A stretch of DNA of 64,000 nucleotides from assembly GCA_013285425.1 (NCBI GenBank), contig CP053447.1:2114001-2178000 (forward strand), read 5' to 3'. The notes under the pieces were generated by a model that did no database searches, was not told where the DNA came from, and was given only the letters and a program-made list of their open reading frames with translations. Position numbers and translations under genes: made by a program. Positions 8,247 through 16,956 of the stretch are shown here, piece after piece (positions within the stretch are counted from its first letter, which is position 1; each line of letters opens with the position of its first letter). The stretch comes from Ignavibacteriota bacterium. GTDB taxonomy: Bacteria > Bacteroidota > Ignavibacteria > Ignavibacteriales > Ignavibacteriaceae.

Positions 8247-8699
8247 TTAAACACCAAACAATTTTTTAAACTCATCATCATTTTTCATTGAGTCAATTAT
8301 TGATTGTTCATCCTTATCTGATTTATTATAGTTTAACTGTCTGGCGAAATCTTCGCTTTTAATTACTTTGCAGGAACATACTTTTGCAAACTGACCAAGA
8401 TTGGAATCAGAAGTAATAACTGTTATTGTTCCAGGTGATTTAGATTTTTCAATTTGATTTTTAATTTTTTCATCTGCTGTATTACTTTCTGAGTATATCA
8501 ATTTAATTTTTCCGGCGTTTATCTTTATCCCGGGATATCCATCAAAATGCAGACTAACATTAATCTTTTTATCGTGAAAAAATCGTTCTATCATTAAGGC
8601 AAGTTTTTCTCTTGAAGCTTGTTTGTCCTTTTTCTGAATTTTTGAGAGACTGCTAATTTTACCGATAAGATTATTTCCGTCTATTATATAACCTGTCAC
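8247..8699 (-). CDS. YacP-like NYN-domain protein (putative RNase)
   Basis: NYN-domain proteins have a PIN-like fold and several cleave RNA; YacP/Rae1 of Bacillus is a ribosome-associated endonuclease. This 150-residue protein is a single NYN domain. YIIDGNNL at 4-11 carries the first acidic residue, 'HFDGYPG' lies near 51, and 'ITSDSNLG' near 95 carries the last acidic cluster. The start is GTG at 8699, three bases beyond the stop of lptD, so the genes are translationally close. It is the last gene of the envelope operon. The substrate in this organism is unknown. Confidence 0.8.
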   Translation of the reverse strand: MTGYIIDGNNLIGKISSLSKIQKKDKQASREKLALMIERFFHDKKINVSLHFDGYPGIKINAGKIKLIYSESNTADEKIKNQIEKSKSPGTITVITSDSNLGQFAKVCSCKVIKSEDFARQLNYNKSDKDEQSIIDSMKNDDEFKKLFGV

Positions 8700-8701
8700 C
8701 G

Positions 8702-11257
8702 TTATCTTCCTTCAAAGAACTGATCACGTTTTGTTACTTTAAGATCCTGTAACTGAGGTGCTTTAACTCTAATCTCAAAGTTATATCCCCGGAAAGTACC
8801 TATTGGATTCCAGGTAAAGTTCATAACCCAGCAGTGTAGATCACGCGAGATTCTTATCTGCGGTGCTGAAAATTCATGTCTGGTTAAATCATAGCTGCTT
8901 GTAACGGAGAACTTCCACTTCGGAGTTAGATTAAAATTAAAGCTTCCGCTTATATTTGAGTTCTTATTAATTCTTGATGGTAAGGGACGCGATTCGTTGT
9001 AATTATAATTTAGCGAAAGATCCCACGGAATAGAAAAATCAGCTTCCTTCTCATTATACAATCCCTGATAAATACTTCTTTCAGATGCTTGTAAATATTG
9101 ATCCTGCTGTAGTGTCGTTCGTGTATCTGTTTCGGTTGATTTAATTCTTTCACCTGAAATTGAGAAAGACATTGAAAAACTTAAGTTGGTTAATCTCAAT
9201 AATCCTTTACCCTGATCGATTAAATATTTATTAACATTTCCTTTCTCATCAAAGTCGTAAGGAGAAAATGAAGTAGAAGCCTGCATATTGAATATATCAC
9301 TTACCTGTGTCTGATATTGTAAATTCAAATTGGAAAATTTGAATTCCTTAGCAGCAAAGTTATAACTTATATTGGCTCGTACATCCAACAATTTAATCTT
9401 ATTTGCTTTTGATGTTGTATCAGTTGGATCAGTTTTTGTTTTCATCTCAAAAACATTCCCGACTGAAAAACTAATACTCTGCTGTTCCTGTCCTGAAGGT
9501 TTACTGAATATTTCTCTCTCAAATTTATTGTATTCAACAATCTTACCTGATGAATCAACATAAGAATCATAATAACCCCAAAATGGAGTAGAAAAATCAG
9601 GTGAATAATTATAACTGAGCGATGGTGTTACAATATGTCTTATTGCTTCAATTCCAAGCGATCTGATATTAAACATTCCATAAAATTTAGTTGAAGCAAA
9701 AACACCCATCGAAAAAGTTCTGACCAAATTAATTTCATTTACATCATCTGTCTTAATAAAATATTTACCTGAATCATCGACAGCAGGTGATCTCTCAATA
9801 CGCTTATTATACCAGCTTTCATTATACCTGAAATTTGGAGAAATACTAAAGTAACCGATCTTCGGAGATAATGACGCATTAATGTTATGTTGTATTCCGC
9901 CTCTGATATTAAGATGACCAGCTATTTTCTCCCTGTTATTCTGAAACTGACCTGAATAATTAAATCCAAAACTTTCATACCATTCCTGCCCGCCAGTATT
10001 TTTCCTGAACGGATATTTTTGTGCAAGTGAAAAAGACAGACTTGGCAGAACTTCAGAAATATTATTATTCTCAAAGTTCTGTGTTCTTGAATAACTGATT
10101 GACATACTGTTGCCTGATTCTTCCCACTGTTTGAAATAAGTTGCATTTGAGAATGCTTCATTCCTGAGAAGTTCGTTAACATCACTTATGTTACGCTGGA
10201 TTTTATTACCCGATAAGAATTCAAGTTTAGCATCAAAACGGGATGTTGGTGTAATTGTCTGATTATGATTCCAGCGAATCCGCCAATCGGTACTTTCAGA
10301 TCTGTTTGCATCTGTTTCTTCACCAAGTACAAATCTCCCATAACTTCCTTCAACATTACCGGAATAATTGTAACGTTTCGTATATCGAAATCTTGAATCA
10401 AGTTTAAAGCTTCCGCGAGTATAATAATCAGCAGTAAGATTCACATCTGTATAATCATTAATCGCCCAGAAATAACCAAACCTTGAGAAATATGTTCCAT
10501 ATAATCCATCAGAACCAAACGTTGGAGGAATAATGCCTGATCTTCTGCCGGATTCAATCGGAAAAACCGCAAAAGGTAATGGTATCGGTAAAGGTACACC
10601 GCCAAAATTTATAAAAATCCACTCAGCAATTAGTTGTTCTTTATGAATCACCTTCATCTTACTTGCGGTAAAATAATAATGAGGACACTCCTTATCGTCG
10701 CAGGTTGTAAAAATGCCATCCTCAATAAAGTAAGTTTCTTTATCAACTTTTTTAATCTTTGTACCGGTATAACTTGAGCCATCCTGCTCTGTCTTTGCTA
10801 ATGAAATAATCCCCTGCCCTGTTTTAAAATTATATTTCATAGTTTGACCTTCGTACACTTCAGTACCTTCTTTAAGTACAGGAGTACCGTCAAGTTTACC
10901 TTCAAGAGTATCGGAGGGAACTCCCATAGCATTTATATTATTTGAGTTAAAGTCAATAAATATATTTTCACTTTTAATCTCGGTAATCTTATAGTTAATA
11001 CTGCTCTTTCCGTATATATTCATTTTTTTTTCTTTAACAAAAAATATCAATGAATCTTTTGATGCAGCAAAAACAGTAGTATCAACATCAAAGGTTTTGC
11101 CGGATGGTTTTGGAATTAATAAGGTATCAGTTAAAGTTAATATGGAATCAGAAGAGACTATTAATGAATCGGTTTGCTGTGAAAAGAATTTTTCCTGCAA
11201 AAGAAAAAAAGCAAGAAACGACAACAAGTAAAAACTATAATTTCTTTTAATCAACAT
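8702..11257 (-). CDS. lptD: LPS-assembly outer membrane protein LptD-like
   Basis: LptD forms the outer-membrane barrel that places lipopolysaccharide in the outer leaflet. The 851-residue protein has a signal peptide (about 1-27), an OstA/LptA-like beta-jellyroll region (about 55-200, with 'MNIYGKSSINYKITEIKSENI', 'YFIEDGIFTTCDDKECPHYYFTASKMKVI'), then about 600 residues of alternating amphipathic strands rich in aromatic and Asn residues, as expected for a large barrel. 'PLPIPLPFAVFPIESGRRSGIIPP' is a conserved stretch in Bacteroidota LptD-like proteins. The length fits the short LptD form of this phylum. It is in an operon with the ROK kinase upstream (30 bases) and the NYN gene downstream. 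No lptE is visible. Confidence 0.88.
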   Translation of the reverse strand: MLIKRNYSFYLLSFLAFFLLQEKFFSQQTDSLIVSSDSILTLTDTLLIPKPSGKTFDVDTTVFAASKDSLIFFVKEKKMNIYGKSSINYKITEIKSENIFIDFNSNNINAMGVPSDTLEGKLDGTPVLKEGTEVYEGQTMKYNFKTGQGIISLAKTEQDGSSYTGTKIKKVDKETYFIEDGIFTTCDDKECPHYYFTASKMKVIHKEQLIAEWIFINFGGVPLPIPLPFAVFPIESGRRSGIIPPTFGSDGLYGTYFSRFGYFWAINDYTDVNLTADYYTRGSFKLDSRFRYTKRYNYSGNVEGSYGRFVLGEETDANRSESTDWRIRWNHNQTITPTSRFDAKLEFLSGNKIQRNISDVNELLRNEAFSNATYFKQWEESGNSMSISYSRTQNFENNNISEVLPSLSFSLAQKYPFRKNTGGQEWYESFGFNYSGQFQNNREKIAGHLNIRGGIQHNINASLSPKIGYFSISPNFRYNESWYNKRIERSPAVDDSGKYFIKTDDVNEINLVRTFSMGVFASTKFYGMFNIRSLGIEAIRHIVTPSLSYNYSPDFSTPFWGYYDSYVDSSGKIVEYNKFEREIFSKPSGQEQQSISFSVGNVFEMKTKTDPTDTTSKANKIKLLDVRANISYNFAAKEFKFSNLNLQYQTQVSDIFNMQASTSFSPYDFDEKGNVNKYLIDQGKGLLRLTNLSFSMSFSISGERIKSTETDTRTTLQQDQYLQASERSIYQGLYNEKEADFSIPWDLSLNYNYNESRPLPSRINKNSNISGSFNFNLTPKWKFSVTSSYDLTRHEFSAPQIRISRDLHCWVMNFTWNPIGTFRGYNFEIRVKAPQLQDLKVTKRDQFFEGR

Positions 11258-11286
11258 CTGAATATCATTAATAAATCTTTGTTCGG

Positions 11287-12267
11287 TTAGTTGTTATAAA
11301 ACACCAACGAAGATGCGCCTTTTATTCCAGCTTCATTTTTTAATTTAGCAGGTATAACTAAAACTCTTTGTCTTAAAGGTAACAGTACTCTGTTTGCAAT
11401 AGTTTTTCTGGTTGAATCGAACAAAGGTTTACCAAAACCTGCAACGCCGCCTCCGATTATAAATGTACTAATATCAAGCAGATTGCTTAAAGATGCTAAA
11501 GCAGCACCGAGTTGTCTGCCCATTCTTTCAATAACAAATTTTGCATAAGCATCATTTTTCTCAGCAGCAAGCTGAATTATTTTCGGAGATACTTTAGATA
11601 AATCATTTTCAATTAACTTCCATATTTCCGAATCACGGTGTTCCGGTAATTCGCTTCTCACAATTTCTCTTAAATACGCATTACCGGCATAAGCTTCAAT
11701 ACAGCCTGTTGATCCGCAATTACATTTAGGTCCATTAATATCAATAGAAATATGTCCGACTTCGCCAGCAGCACCAAACTCACCCCTGAATATTTTTTTA
11801 TCGAAAACAATTCCACCGCCGACACCAGTACCAAGTGTTACCATTACAAACGAGTCAAACTTTTTACCAGCGCCAAAAATCAATTCGCCTATAGCTGCAG
11901 CATTAGCATCGTTTTCAATATGAATTTTATATCCATATTTGTTTTTAAGTATTTGTCCAAGCTTTACATTTTTCCAGCCCGGCAGATTAGGTGCATTTTC
12001 AACAATGCCTTTTTTAATTTGCACAACACCCGGACAGCCGACACCAATTCCCTGAATCTTTAGTTTATTTTTCTCAAGAATTTCATCAATACCTTTACAG
12101 ATATTAGAGATAACTTTTTTCGGACCGCTTTCAGGCTGTGTTTTAACTGAATGACTTTTAATTAATTTTCCGCGGTCAGATACAATACCGATCTTGATAT
12201 TAGTACCTCCGATATCAACACCTAAAGCATATTTTTCAGATTTAGTCATTGGTGTATTCTTTAACAT
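11287..12267 (-). CDS. ROK-family sugar kinase (glucokinase-like)
   Basis: ROK kinases phosphorylate glucose or N-acetylated hexosamines in the cytoplasm. The 326-residue protein has the phosphate-binding motif GVDIGGTN at 16-23 and the sugar-site ENDANAAAIGE near 118-128. 'TLGTGVGGGI' lies near 144-153. The zinc-binding ROK signature is GHISID (171) plus CNCGSTGC (182-189). 'EAYAG' follows, as in glucokinases. No helix-turn-helix domain precedes it, so it is an enzyme rather than a repressor. The start ATG at 12267 overlaps the stop of the upstream lipoprotein gene as TAATG. A second ATG six codons in is also possible. Glucose specificity is likely but not proven. Confidence 0.88.
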   Translation of the reverse strand: MLKNTPMTKSEKYALGVDIGGTNIKIGIVSDRGKLIKSHSVKTQPESGPKKVISNICKGIDEILEKNKLKIQGIGVGCPGVVQIKKGIVENAPNLPGWKNVKLGQILKNKYGYKIHIENDANAAAIGELIFGAGKKFDSFVMVTLGTGVGGGIVFDKKIFRGEFGAAGEVGHISIDINGPKCNCGSTGCIEAYAGNAYLREIVRSELPEHRDSEIWKLIENDLSKVSPKIIQLAAEKNDAYAKFVIERMGRQLGAALASLSNLLDISTFIIGGGVAGFGKPLFDSTRKTIANRVLLPLRQRVLVIPAKLKNEAGIKGASSLVFYNN

Positions 12268-12872
12268 TATTTTGAAAATTGAGTATCAACTAATTTTAAT
12301 TCTCCCGGATAAGTAATATTTCCAAAAGCAGAGCTTACCGTGGGCGTAGCATAGAGTGTTACTTTGGAAGATGAGCCTTTCACACCTCCTAAAGCTAAAG
12401 CAAGATTTACAATACTTTCATACCCGCGGTCTTCAAAAAACTTAACAAGGTCCAGATTAATTCTCAATGGAATTGTTGTAATATTGCCGGTACCGGGAAC
12501 AGTAACCGGTTTATCAAGTTCACCTGAAACAGTTTCCTTATCATCAAGAAACAAACGCCATTTAAAGTTTTGAAGTGTAGCATCAGATTTCTGATAACCA
12601 CCTGTTCCGTCATTCGGATTTTTTGCTTCAACATTCAGAACAAAAGATGCCGGTAATGTTCCTTTTGCAAAAGCTGAAGAGAGATTAATTAAATCCAATG
12701 GATTGAAATCACTTAATTTTGATTTACCCGAAATTGAAATTCCGTTTATCTCAAATCCATCTACCTGTCCAACTTTAAATTGCAGACGCGATAAATTAGT
12801 CAAAGTCTTGTAAACACTGCATCCTGAAATAACCAAAGCAAGTACAATTACAATTGAAAAATATTTTTTCAT
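12267..12872 (-). CDS. LEA/WHy-type lipoprotein
   Basis: The 201-residue protein begins with a lipoprotein signal (hydrophobic run followed by VISGC, Cys at 17), so it should be lipid-anchored in the envelope. The mature part resembles the LEA type 2/WHy fold: 'ASFVLNVEAKNPN' near 77-90, 'DATLQNFKWRLFLDDKETVSGELD', and 'VTVPGTGNITTIPLRINLDL', a pattern of paired strands describing a core and loop. Such proteins often protect or associate with membranes under stress, but the bacterial function is poorly known. It sits between the oxidoreductase (1 base upstream) and the ROK kinase (overlapping) in the envelope operon. Confidence 0.75.
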   Translation of the reverse strand: MKKYFSIVIVLALVISGCSVYKTLTNLSRLQFKVGQVDGFEINGISISGKSKLSDFNPLDLINLSSAFAKGTLPASFVLNVEAKNPNDGTGGYQKSDATLQNFKWRLFLDDKETVSGELDKPVTVPGTGNITTIPLRINLDLVKFFEDRGYESIVNLALALGGVKGSSSKVTLYATPTVSSAFGNITYPGELKLVDTQFSK

Positions 12873-12873
12873 T

Positions 12874-13863
12874 TTAGTTTCCTTTTGATTGTTCGATTTT
12901 TTGAATTATAATTTCAGCAACTTTAAGCGCTCGTAAACCGTCTTCGCCTGTAACAACAATTTTTTTATCATTCAGGACCGCATCCACAAAAAGCTGAAGT
13001 TCATAATTAAGTGCATTTACTTCTTTAATTTCGGGCTGCTCATAAATAAGCCTTTTCTTTTTATCGCCAACACCAATTTCTCCAAAAGAAATTGAAGTTG
13101 GTAAAGCCGGCTGATCAACCGGAAGTAAACGGTATATTTCTGATGCACCGGTTACGAAATCAAGTGAGATATAATGATCCTTCTGAAAGATACGCATCTT
13201 ACGCATTTTCTTCTGCGATATTCTACTTGCGGTAACATTTGCAACAGCTCCGTTTTCAAATTGTATCCTTGCATTTGCAATATCGATATGATCCGAAACT
13301 ACTGCAACACCGTTTGCATCTATCTGTTTTACTTCGCTTTTTATAAAACTTAAAATAATATCTATATCATGGATCATTAAATCCAATACAACCGCAACAT
13401 CTGTTCCGCGGGGATTAAATTGTGAAAGCCTGTCCGATTGGATAAACATCGGATCAGATATAAAAGATTCAAGAGAAATTAATCCCGGATTAAATCTTTC
13501 AATATGACCTATCTGAAATTTCAGATTTCTTTCTTTAGCAGTCTTAACTAATTCCTCGCCCTGCTCTATTGCAGAAGTGATTGGTTTTTCCACAAATACA
13601 TGGATGTTCTTTTCAAAGCATCTTTTAGCAGTTTCGTAATGTGCACTTGTTGTTGCAGCAATTGAAACTGCCTCAACATTTTCAAGCAATTCATCCATTG
13701 AATGAAAAGCAGTAGTATTAAACTCAGCGGCAGTTGTTTTAGCCAGCTCATAATTTAAATCAAATACACCAACTAAGCTACAATTGGAAATATGAGTAAA
13801 CATTTTTGTATGCAGTTTACCAAGATGACCAACTCCAATTACACCAACATTTAGTTTTTTCAT
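12874..13863 (-). CDS. Gfo/Idh/MocA-family oxidoreductase
   Basis: NAD(P)-dependent sugar or sugar-nucleotide dehydrogenase family. The 329-residue protein has the Rossmann motif GVIGVGHLGKLH at 7-18, 'VEKPIT' near 93, and the C-terminal alpha/beta domain with 'VVLDLMIHDIDIIL' supplying the conserved His/Asp. Family members act on many sugars, so the substrate cannot be set. In the envelope operon upstream of lptD, a role in envelope sugar or lipid A precursor metabolism is plausible; UDP-GlcNAc 3-dehydrogenase (GnnA) is a family member, but no aminotransferase partner is next to it. It starts at ATG 13863, six bases after the plug gene. Confidence 0.85.
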   Translation of the reverse strand: MKKLNVGVIGVGHLGKLHTKMFTHISNCSLVGVFDLNYELAKTTAAEFNTTAFHSMDELLENVEAVSIAATTSAHYETAKRCFEKNIHVFVEKPITSAIEQGEELVKTAKERNLKFQIGHIERFNPGLISLESFISDPMFIQSDRLSQFNPRGTDVAVVLDLMIHDIDIILSFIKSEVKQIDANGVAVVSDHIDIANARIQFENGAVANVTASRISQKKMRKMRIFQKDHYISLDFVTGASEIYRLLPVDQPALPTSISFGEIGVGDKKKRLIYEQPEIKEVNALNYELQLFVDAVLNDKKIVVTGEDGLRALKVAEIIIQKIEQSKGN

Positions 13864-13868
13864 AAAAT

Positions 13869-15089
13869 TTATCTTGTTTGAATTATTGTATGACCAATTA
13901 TTTTATCGTAGCCGCCGTATTCAGGATCGCGGTACCAGAGGAAAATATTAAGATCATCAGTTGTCTGCCAGTTGTTACCTTCCAAAATTATCCAGTCCTG
14001 ATTAGTAACATCTTTATAATCGCCATTAACAACAACATACTGATAATCATAAATACCGCGTTTTAGCTCAAGAGAAAGTTCGTAATGATCACCATTAAAT
14101 TTCATTTTATTATCGTCGGATAATTTCCAATCATTAAAAGCACCAACAAGATAAACATCGCCATAAACTTCCTGCGGTGGTTTAATCTGAAAAAGAACAT
14201 TCATATAGGTCGAATACATATCTTTAGGGTATTTAAGCGTAAAACTTCCGTTGTTATCTTTAAAACTCTGCAATAAAAACCTTGAATATTCCATCCCATC
14301 AAACTGAGCTTTTACATTCTTTGAGTTATATATATTTACATCCATCAGATTTAACTGTCTGTATTCATTGCCGGGTCTTACATCTTTAGCAATAAATTTT
14401 ATTTTTGATCCTCCGTCCCATTCAAAAACCCTGTTATGATCAGTTGAAGTTCTTTGAACTTTGATTGGATTATAGAGAAGATGATTAACTATAATTTCAA
14501 CCTCGTCGATAAAAAAGGGAAAGAAATCATCTTTAGGCTGAGCTTCGGTTGTAACCCAATAAGTATGACCAAGCTGAGGAGGATAATATGTTTTATCATC
14601 CAATGTTTCTCTGATAGCCTTTGATTGCAGCATAACCTGATTTTTTAATGCATAAAATTTTCCTTCGGCAAACACAATTGAAGTATCCTGTGAATCAACA
14701 ATGAAAAAACGCCATTTACCTGAGAATGGAAAACTAACGTAGCCATTTTTATCCGGAAACAAATTAGTGTAATGATATTTTGCATCTTCAACAGTAGTAG
14801 GCAGAGAAAAATAATCCAGCGTATATGCGGTGTTATTCCCCTGATTTAATAAAAAAATGTTATTTGTAGGATTCCAGTTCCTATCACAAAATTTAAATAA
14901 AATATTAATGTTTGGCGGATAATCTGATTTAACATCAAATTCGATTACTAACCTGTCACCGGGTTTACTTAAAACCGGAATAATATCAGGAGCGCCTTGA
15001 ACAAAAGTTTTTAAGCTCTTAATTACAACTTCTTGCGGAAAGCTGTAAGAAAAAGACAGAGCCAGAAATAAAACAAATATTTTTTTCAC
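13869..15089 (-). CDS. Type IX secretion system plug protein (DUF5103)
   Basis: The plug protein closes the giant SprA translocon of the T9SS at the outer membrane when it is not in use. The 406-residue protein has a signal peptide (about 1-19), and the DUF5103 N-terminal region with 'VIEFDVKSDYPPNINILFKFCDRNWNPTNNI', 'NAYTLDYFSLPTTVEDAKYHYTN'-like landmarks. Its last third resembles a carbohydrate-binding-like E-set ('VYLVGAFNDWKLSDDNKM', 'GIYDYQYVVVNGD'). The start is GTG at 15089. TATATTTG (minus strand, 15131-15124) is a good -7 element 35 bases upstream, with a weak -33. It heads the operon running to 8247. Its presence supports the T9SS sorting domains seen on other proteins here. Confidence 0.85.
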   Translation of the reverse strand: MKKIFVLFLALSFSYSFPQEVVIKSLKTFVQGAPDIIPVLSKPGDRLVIEFDVKSDYPPNINILFKFCDRNWNPTNNIFLLNQGNNTAYTLDYFSLPTTVEDAKYHYTNLFPDKNGYVSFPFSGKWRFFIVDSQDTSIVFAEGKFYALKNQVMLQSKAIRETLDDKTYYPPQLGHTYWVTTEAQPKDDFFPFFIDEVEIIVNHLLYNPIKVQRTSTDHNRVFEWDGGSKIKFIAKDVRPGNEYRQLNLMDVNIYNSKNVKAQFDGMEYSRFLLQSFKDNNGSFTLKYPKDMYSTYMNVLFQIKPPQEVYGDVYLVGAFNDWKLSDDNKMKFNGDHYELSLELKRGIYDYQYVVVNGDYKDVTNQDWIILEGNNWQTTDDLNIFLWYRDPEYGGYDKIIGHTIIQTR

Positions 15090-15165
15090 GATATGCCTGT
15101 ATCAAAAAGTTAAATTGTTTTTGCAAATATAATTCTAAGAAATGAGCTTAAACAGAGCTGATAGT

Positions 15166-15202
15166 GGAAATAAAAATCCCCAATAAAAAACACTTATTGG
15201 GG
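15166..15202 (-). terminator. Terminator of the transhydrogenase operon
   Basis: CCCCAATAA at 15178-15186 pairs perfectly with TTATTGGGG at 15194-15202. On the minus strand an ATTTTTATTT tract follows. It lies about 30 bases after the pntB stop. Confidence 0.8.
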
Positions 15203-15230
15203 AAATCATAAAAATTATATGGAATTATGA

Positions 15231-16640
15231 TTATAGATTTTTTATTTCATTAACAAGTTTGCTTATCGCTTCTTTTGAATCACCAAAATACATAAGTGCA
15301 TTTGGGTAAAAGAAAAGTTCATTTTCAATACCGGCATAACCAACATTCATAGAGCGTTTGTTAATAATAACGGTTTTTGCATAGTCAACATTAAGTATAG
15401 GCATTCCGTAAATAGGACTGTTCTTATCATGCCGTGCAGCCGGATTAACAACATCGTTAGCACCAATAACAATCACAACATCAGTATTTGGAAAATCATC
15501 GTTGATATCTTCCATAGCCAGAAGTTTATCATAAGGAATCTGAGCTTCGGCAAGAAGCACATTCATATGTCCGGGCATTCTACCAGCAACCGGATGAATA
15601 GCAAATCTTACTTTTACACCTTTTTTCTCCAAAAGATTTACCAAATCACGAACAGCGTGCTGTGCCTGACCAACAGCCATTCCATATCCCGGAACAATTA
15701 TAACACTGCTTACGGAATCAAGCAGCATTGCAAGCTCTTCAGCATCAATAGATTTAACATCACCTTTGGGAGATGTTGTTGAAGATGCTGCAGCCGCGCC
15801 AGCATTTGCCCAGCCGCCAAGTACAACATTCATCAAAGAACGGTTCATTGCTTTACACATGATGTTAGTCAGAATAATACCCGAAGCACCAACAAGAGCA
15901 CCTGCAATTATTAATTCATTATTAGCCAGCACAAATCCGGTGGTCGAACCAGCTAACCCGGAATAAGAATTTAACAAAGATATCGCGACCGGCATATCAG
16001 CACCGCCTATCGGAAGCACCAACAAAACACCGAGAACCAATGAAACAACAGTAATAAGAATAACGATACTCATCATCGAAGGATTTATCACAACATAAGC
16101 TCCCGCTCCAAGAACAAATAATGCAAGCAATGCATTAAGAGGATGCTGCAATGGATATCTTACAACTTTACCGGTAACGATTCCCTGAAGTTTTCCAAAT
16201 GCAATCATTGATCCGGTAAATGTAACACCTCCGATAAGTAAACTTAAAATAATAGCTATTCCCTGATCAACAGGAAGATTAAAAACCAAACCCTGATCAA
16301 CCGGATAATTTGGGTTTTTCTTAAAATATTCCGAAAGAGCAACTAATGTTGAAGCACCTCCGCCAAATCCATTTAACATTCCAACCATTTGAGGCATACC
16401 GGTCATTGGAGTTTTAACTGCTAAAATAATTCCTACCAGTGAACCAATGATTGAACCTATAATTATCCATTGGAAAGTGAGAACCTGCTGATCAAATAAA
16501 GTTGCTGCAATTGCAAGGAACATTCCGATAGCGGCAAAAAGATTTCCTTTTCTTGCAGTTTTAGGAGACCCTAAAAACTTGATACCAAAAATGAAAAGAA
16601 TTGAGGAGATAAGATAAATTATTTCTATGGCTATTTTCAT
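15231..16640 (-). CDS. pntB: NAD(P) transhydrogenase subunit beta
   Basis: Membrane subunit that couples proton entry to hydride transfer from NADH to NADP+, supplying NADPH. The 469-residue protein has about nine membrane helices in its first 270 residues. The NADP-binding domain III is at the C-terminus, recognisable by 'VPGYGMAVGQAQHAV' (the GYGxAVxxA nucleotide loop), 'GRMPGHMNVLLAEA' and 'VIGANDVVNPAA'. Length matches the PntB family. It is 8 bases downstream of the small alpha-2 subunit and is the last gene of a three-gene operon with a terminator following. Confidence 0.96.
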   Translation of the reverse strand: MKIAIEIIYLISSILFIFGIKFLGSPKTARKGNLFAAIGMFLAIAATLFDQQVLTFQWIIIGSIIGSLVGIILAVKTPMTGMPQMVGMLNGFGGGASTLVALSEYFKKNPNYPVDQGLVFNLPVDQGIAIILSLLIGGVTFTGSMIAFGKLQGIVTGKVVRYPLQHPLNALLALFVLGAGAYVVINPSMMSIVILITVVSLVLGVLLVLPIGGADMPVAISLLNSYSGLAGSTTGFVLANNELIIAGALVGASGIILTNIMCKAMNRSLMNVVLGGWANAGAAAASSTTSPKGDVKSIDAEELAMLLDSVSSVIIVPGYGMAVGQAQHAVRDLVNLLEKKGVKVRFAIHPVAGRMPGHMNVLLAEAQIPYDKLLAMEDINDDFPNTDVVIVIGANDVVNPAARHDKNSPIYGMPILNVDYAKTVIINKRSMNVGYAGIENELFFYPNALMYFGDSKEAISKLVNEIKNL

Positions 16641-16648
16641 TTTTTAAC

Positions 16649-16933
16649 TCACTTCTTTTTGAACATTTTTAACATACGATCGGTAACAAGAAAACCGCCT
16701 ACCACATTTATCATAGCAAATATAACCGCAATTAAACCAAGGATTGTGCTTATTGTAAATTGCTCTAATCCTGCACTAAGTATCGCTCCAACAATTGTAA
16801 TTCCTGATATAGCATTTGAACCTGACATAAGCGGTGTGTGCAGTGTTGGTGGAACTTTTGTGATGAGTTCAAATCCTACAAAAATTGCAAGTGCAAAAAC
16901 ATACACGTGCATTAAAAACATATATTCTTCCAT
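16649..16933 (-). CDS. pntAB: NAD(P) transhydrogenase subunit alpha 2 (membrane part)
   Basis: The 94-residue protein supplies the membrane helices that in E. coli form the C-terminal part of PntA. Three hydrophobic helices are seen (about 5-25, 38-58, 62-85), with the conserved 'TPLMSGSNAISGI' segment between the first two. Split alpha subunits are common outside enterobacteria. It lies between the soluble alpha-1 subunit (24 bases upstream) and pntB. The ATG at 16933 is used; the next Met is four codons later. Confidence 0.93.
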   Translation of the reverse strand: MEEYMFLMHVYVFALAIFVGFELITKVPPTLHTPLMSGSNAISGITIVGAILSAGLEQFTISTILGLIAVIFAMINVVGGFLVTDRMLKMFKKK

Positions 16934-16956
16934 GATTAACCCTTATTAATTAAACT

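Noticed and set aside
11752..12063. 103-residue plus-strand frame opposite the ROK kinase
   Set aside because: Overlaps a gene with complete motifs and has no recognisable domain or ribosome-binding site.
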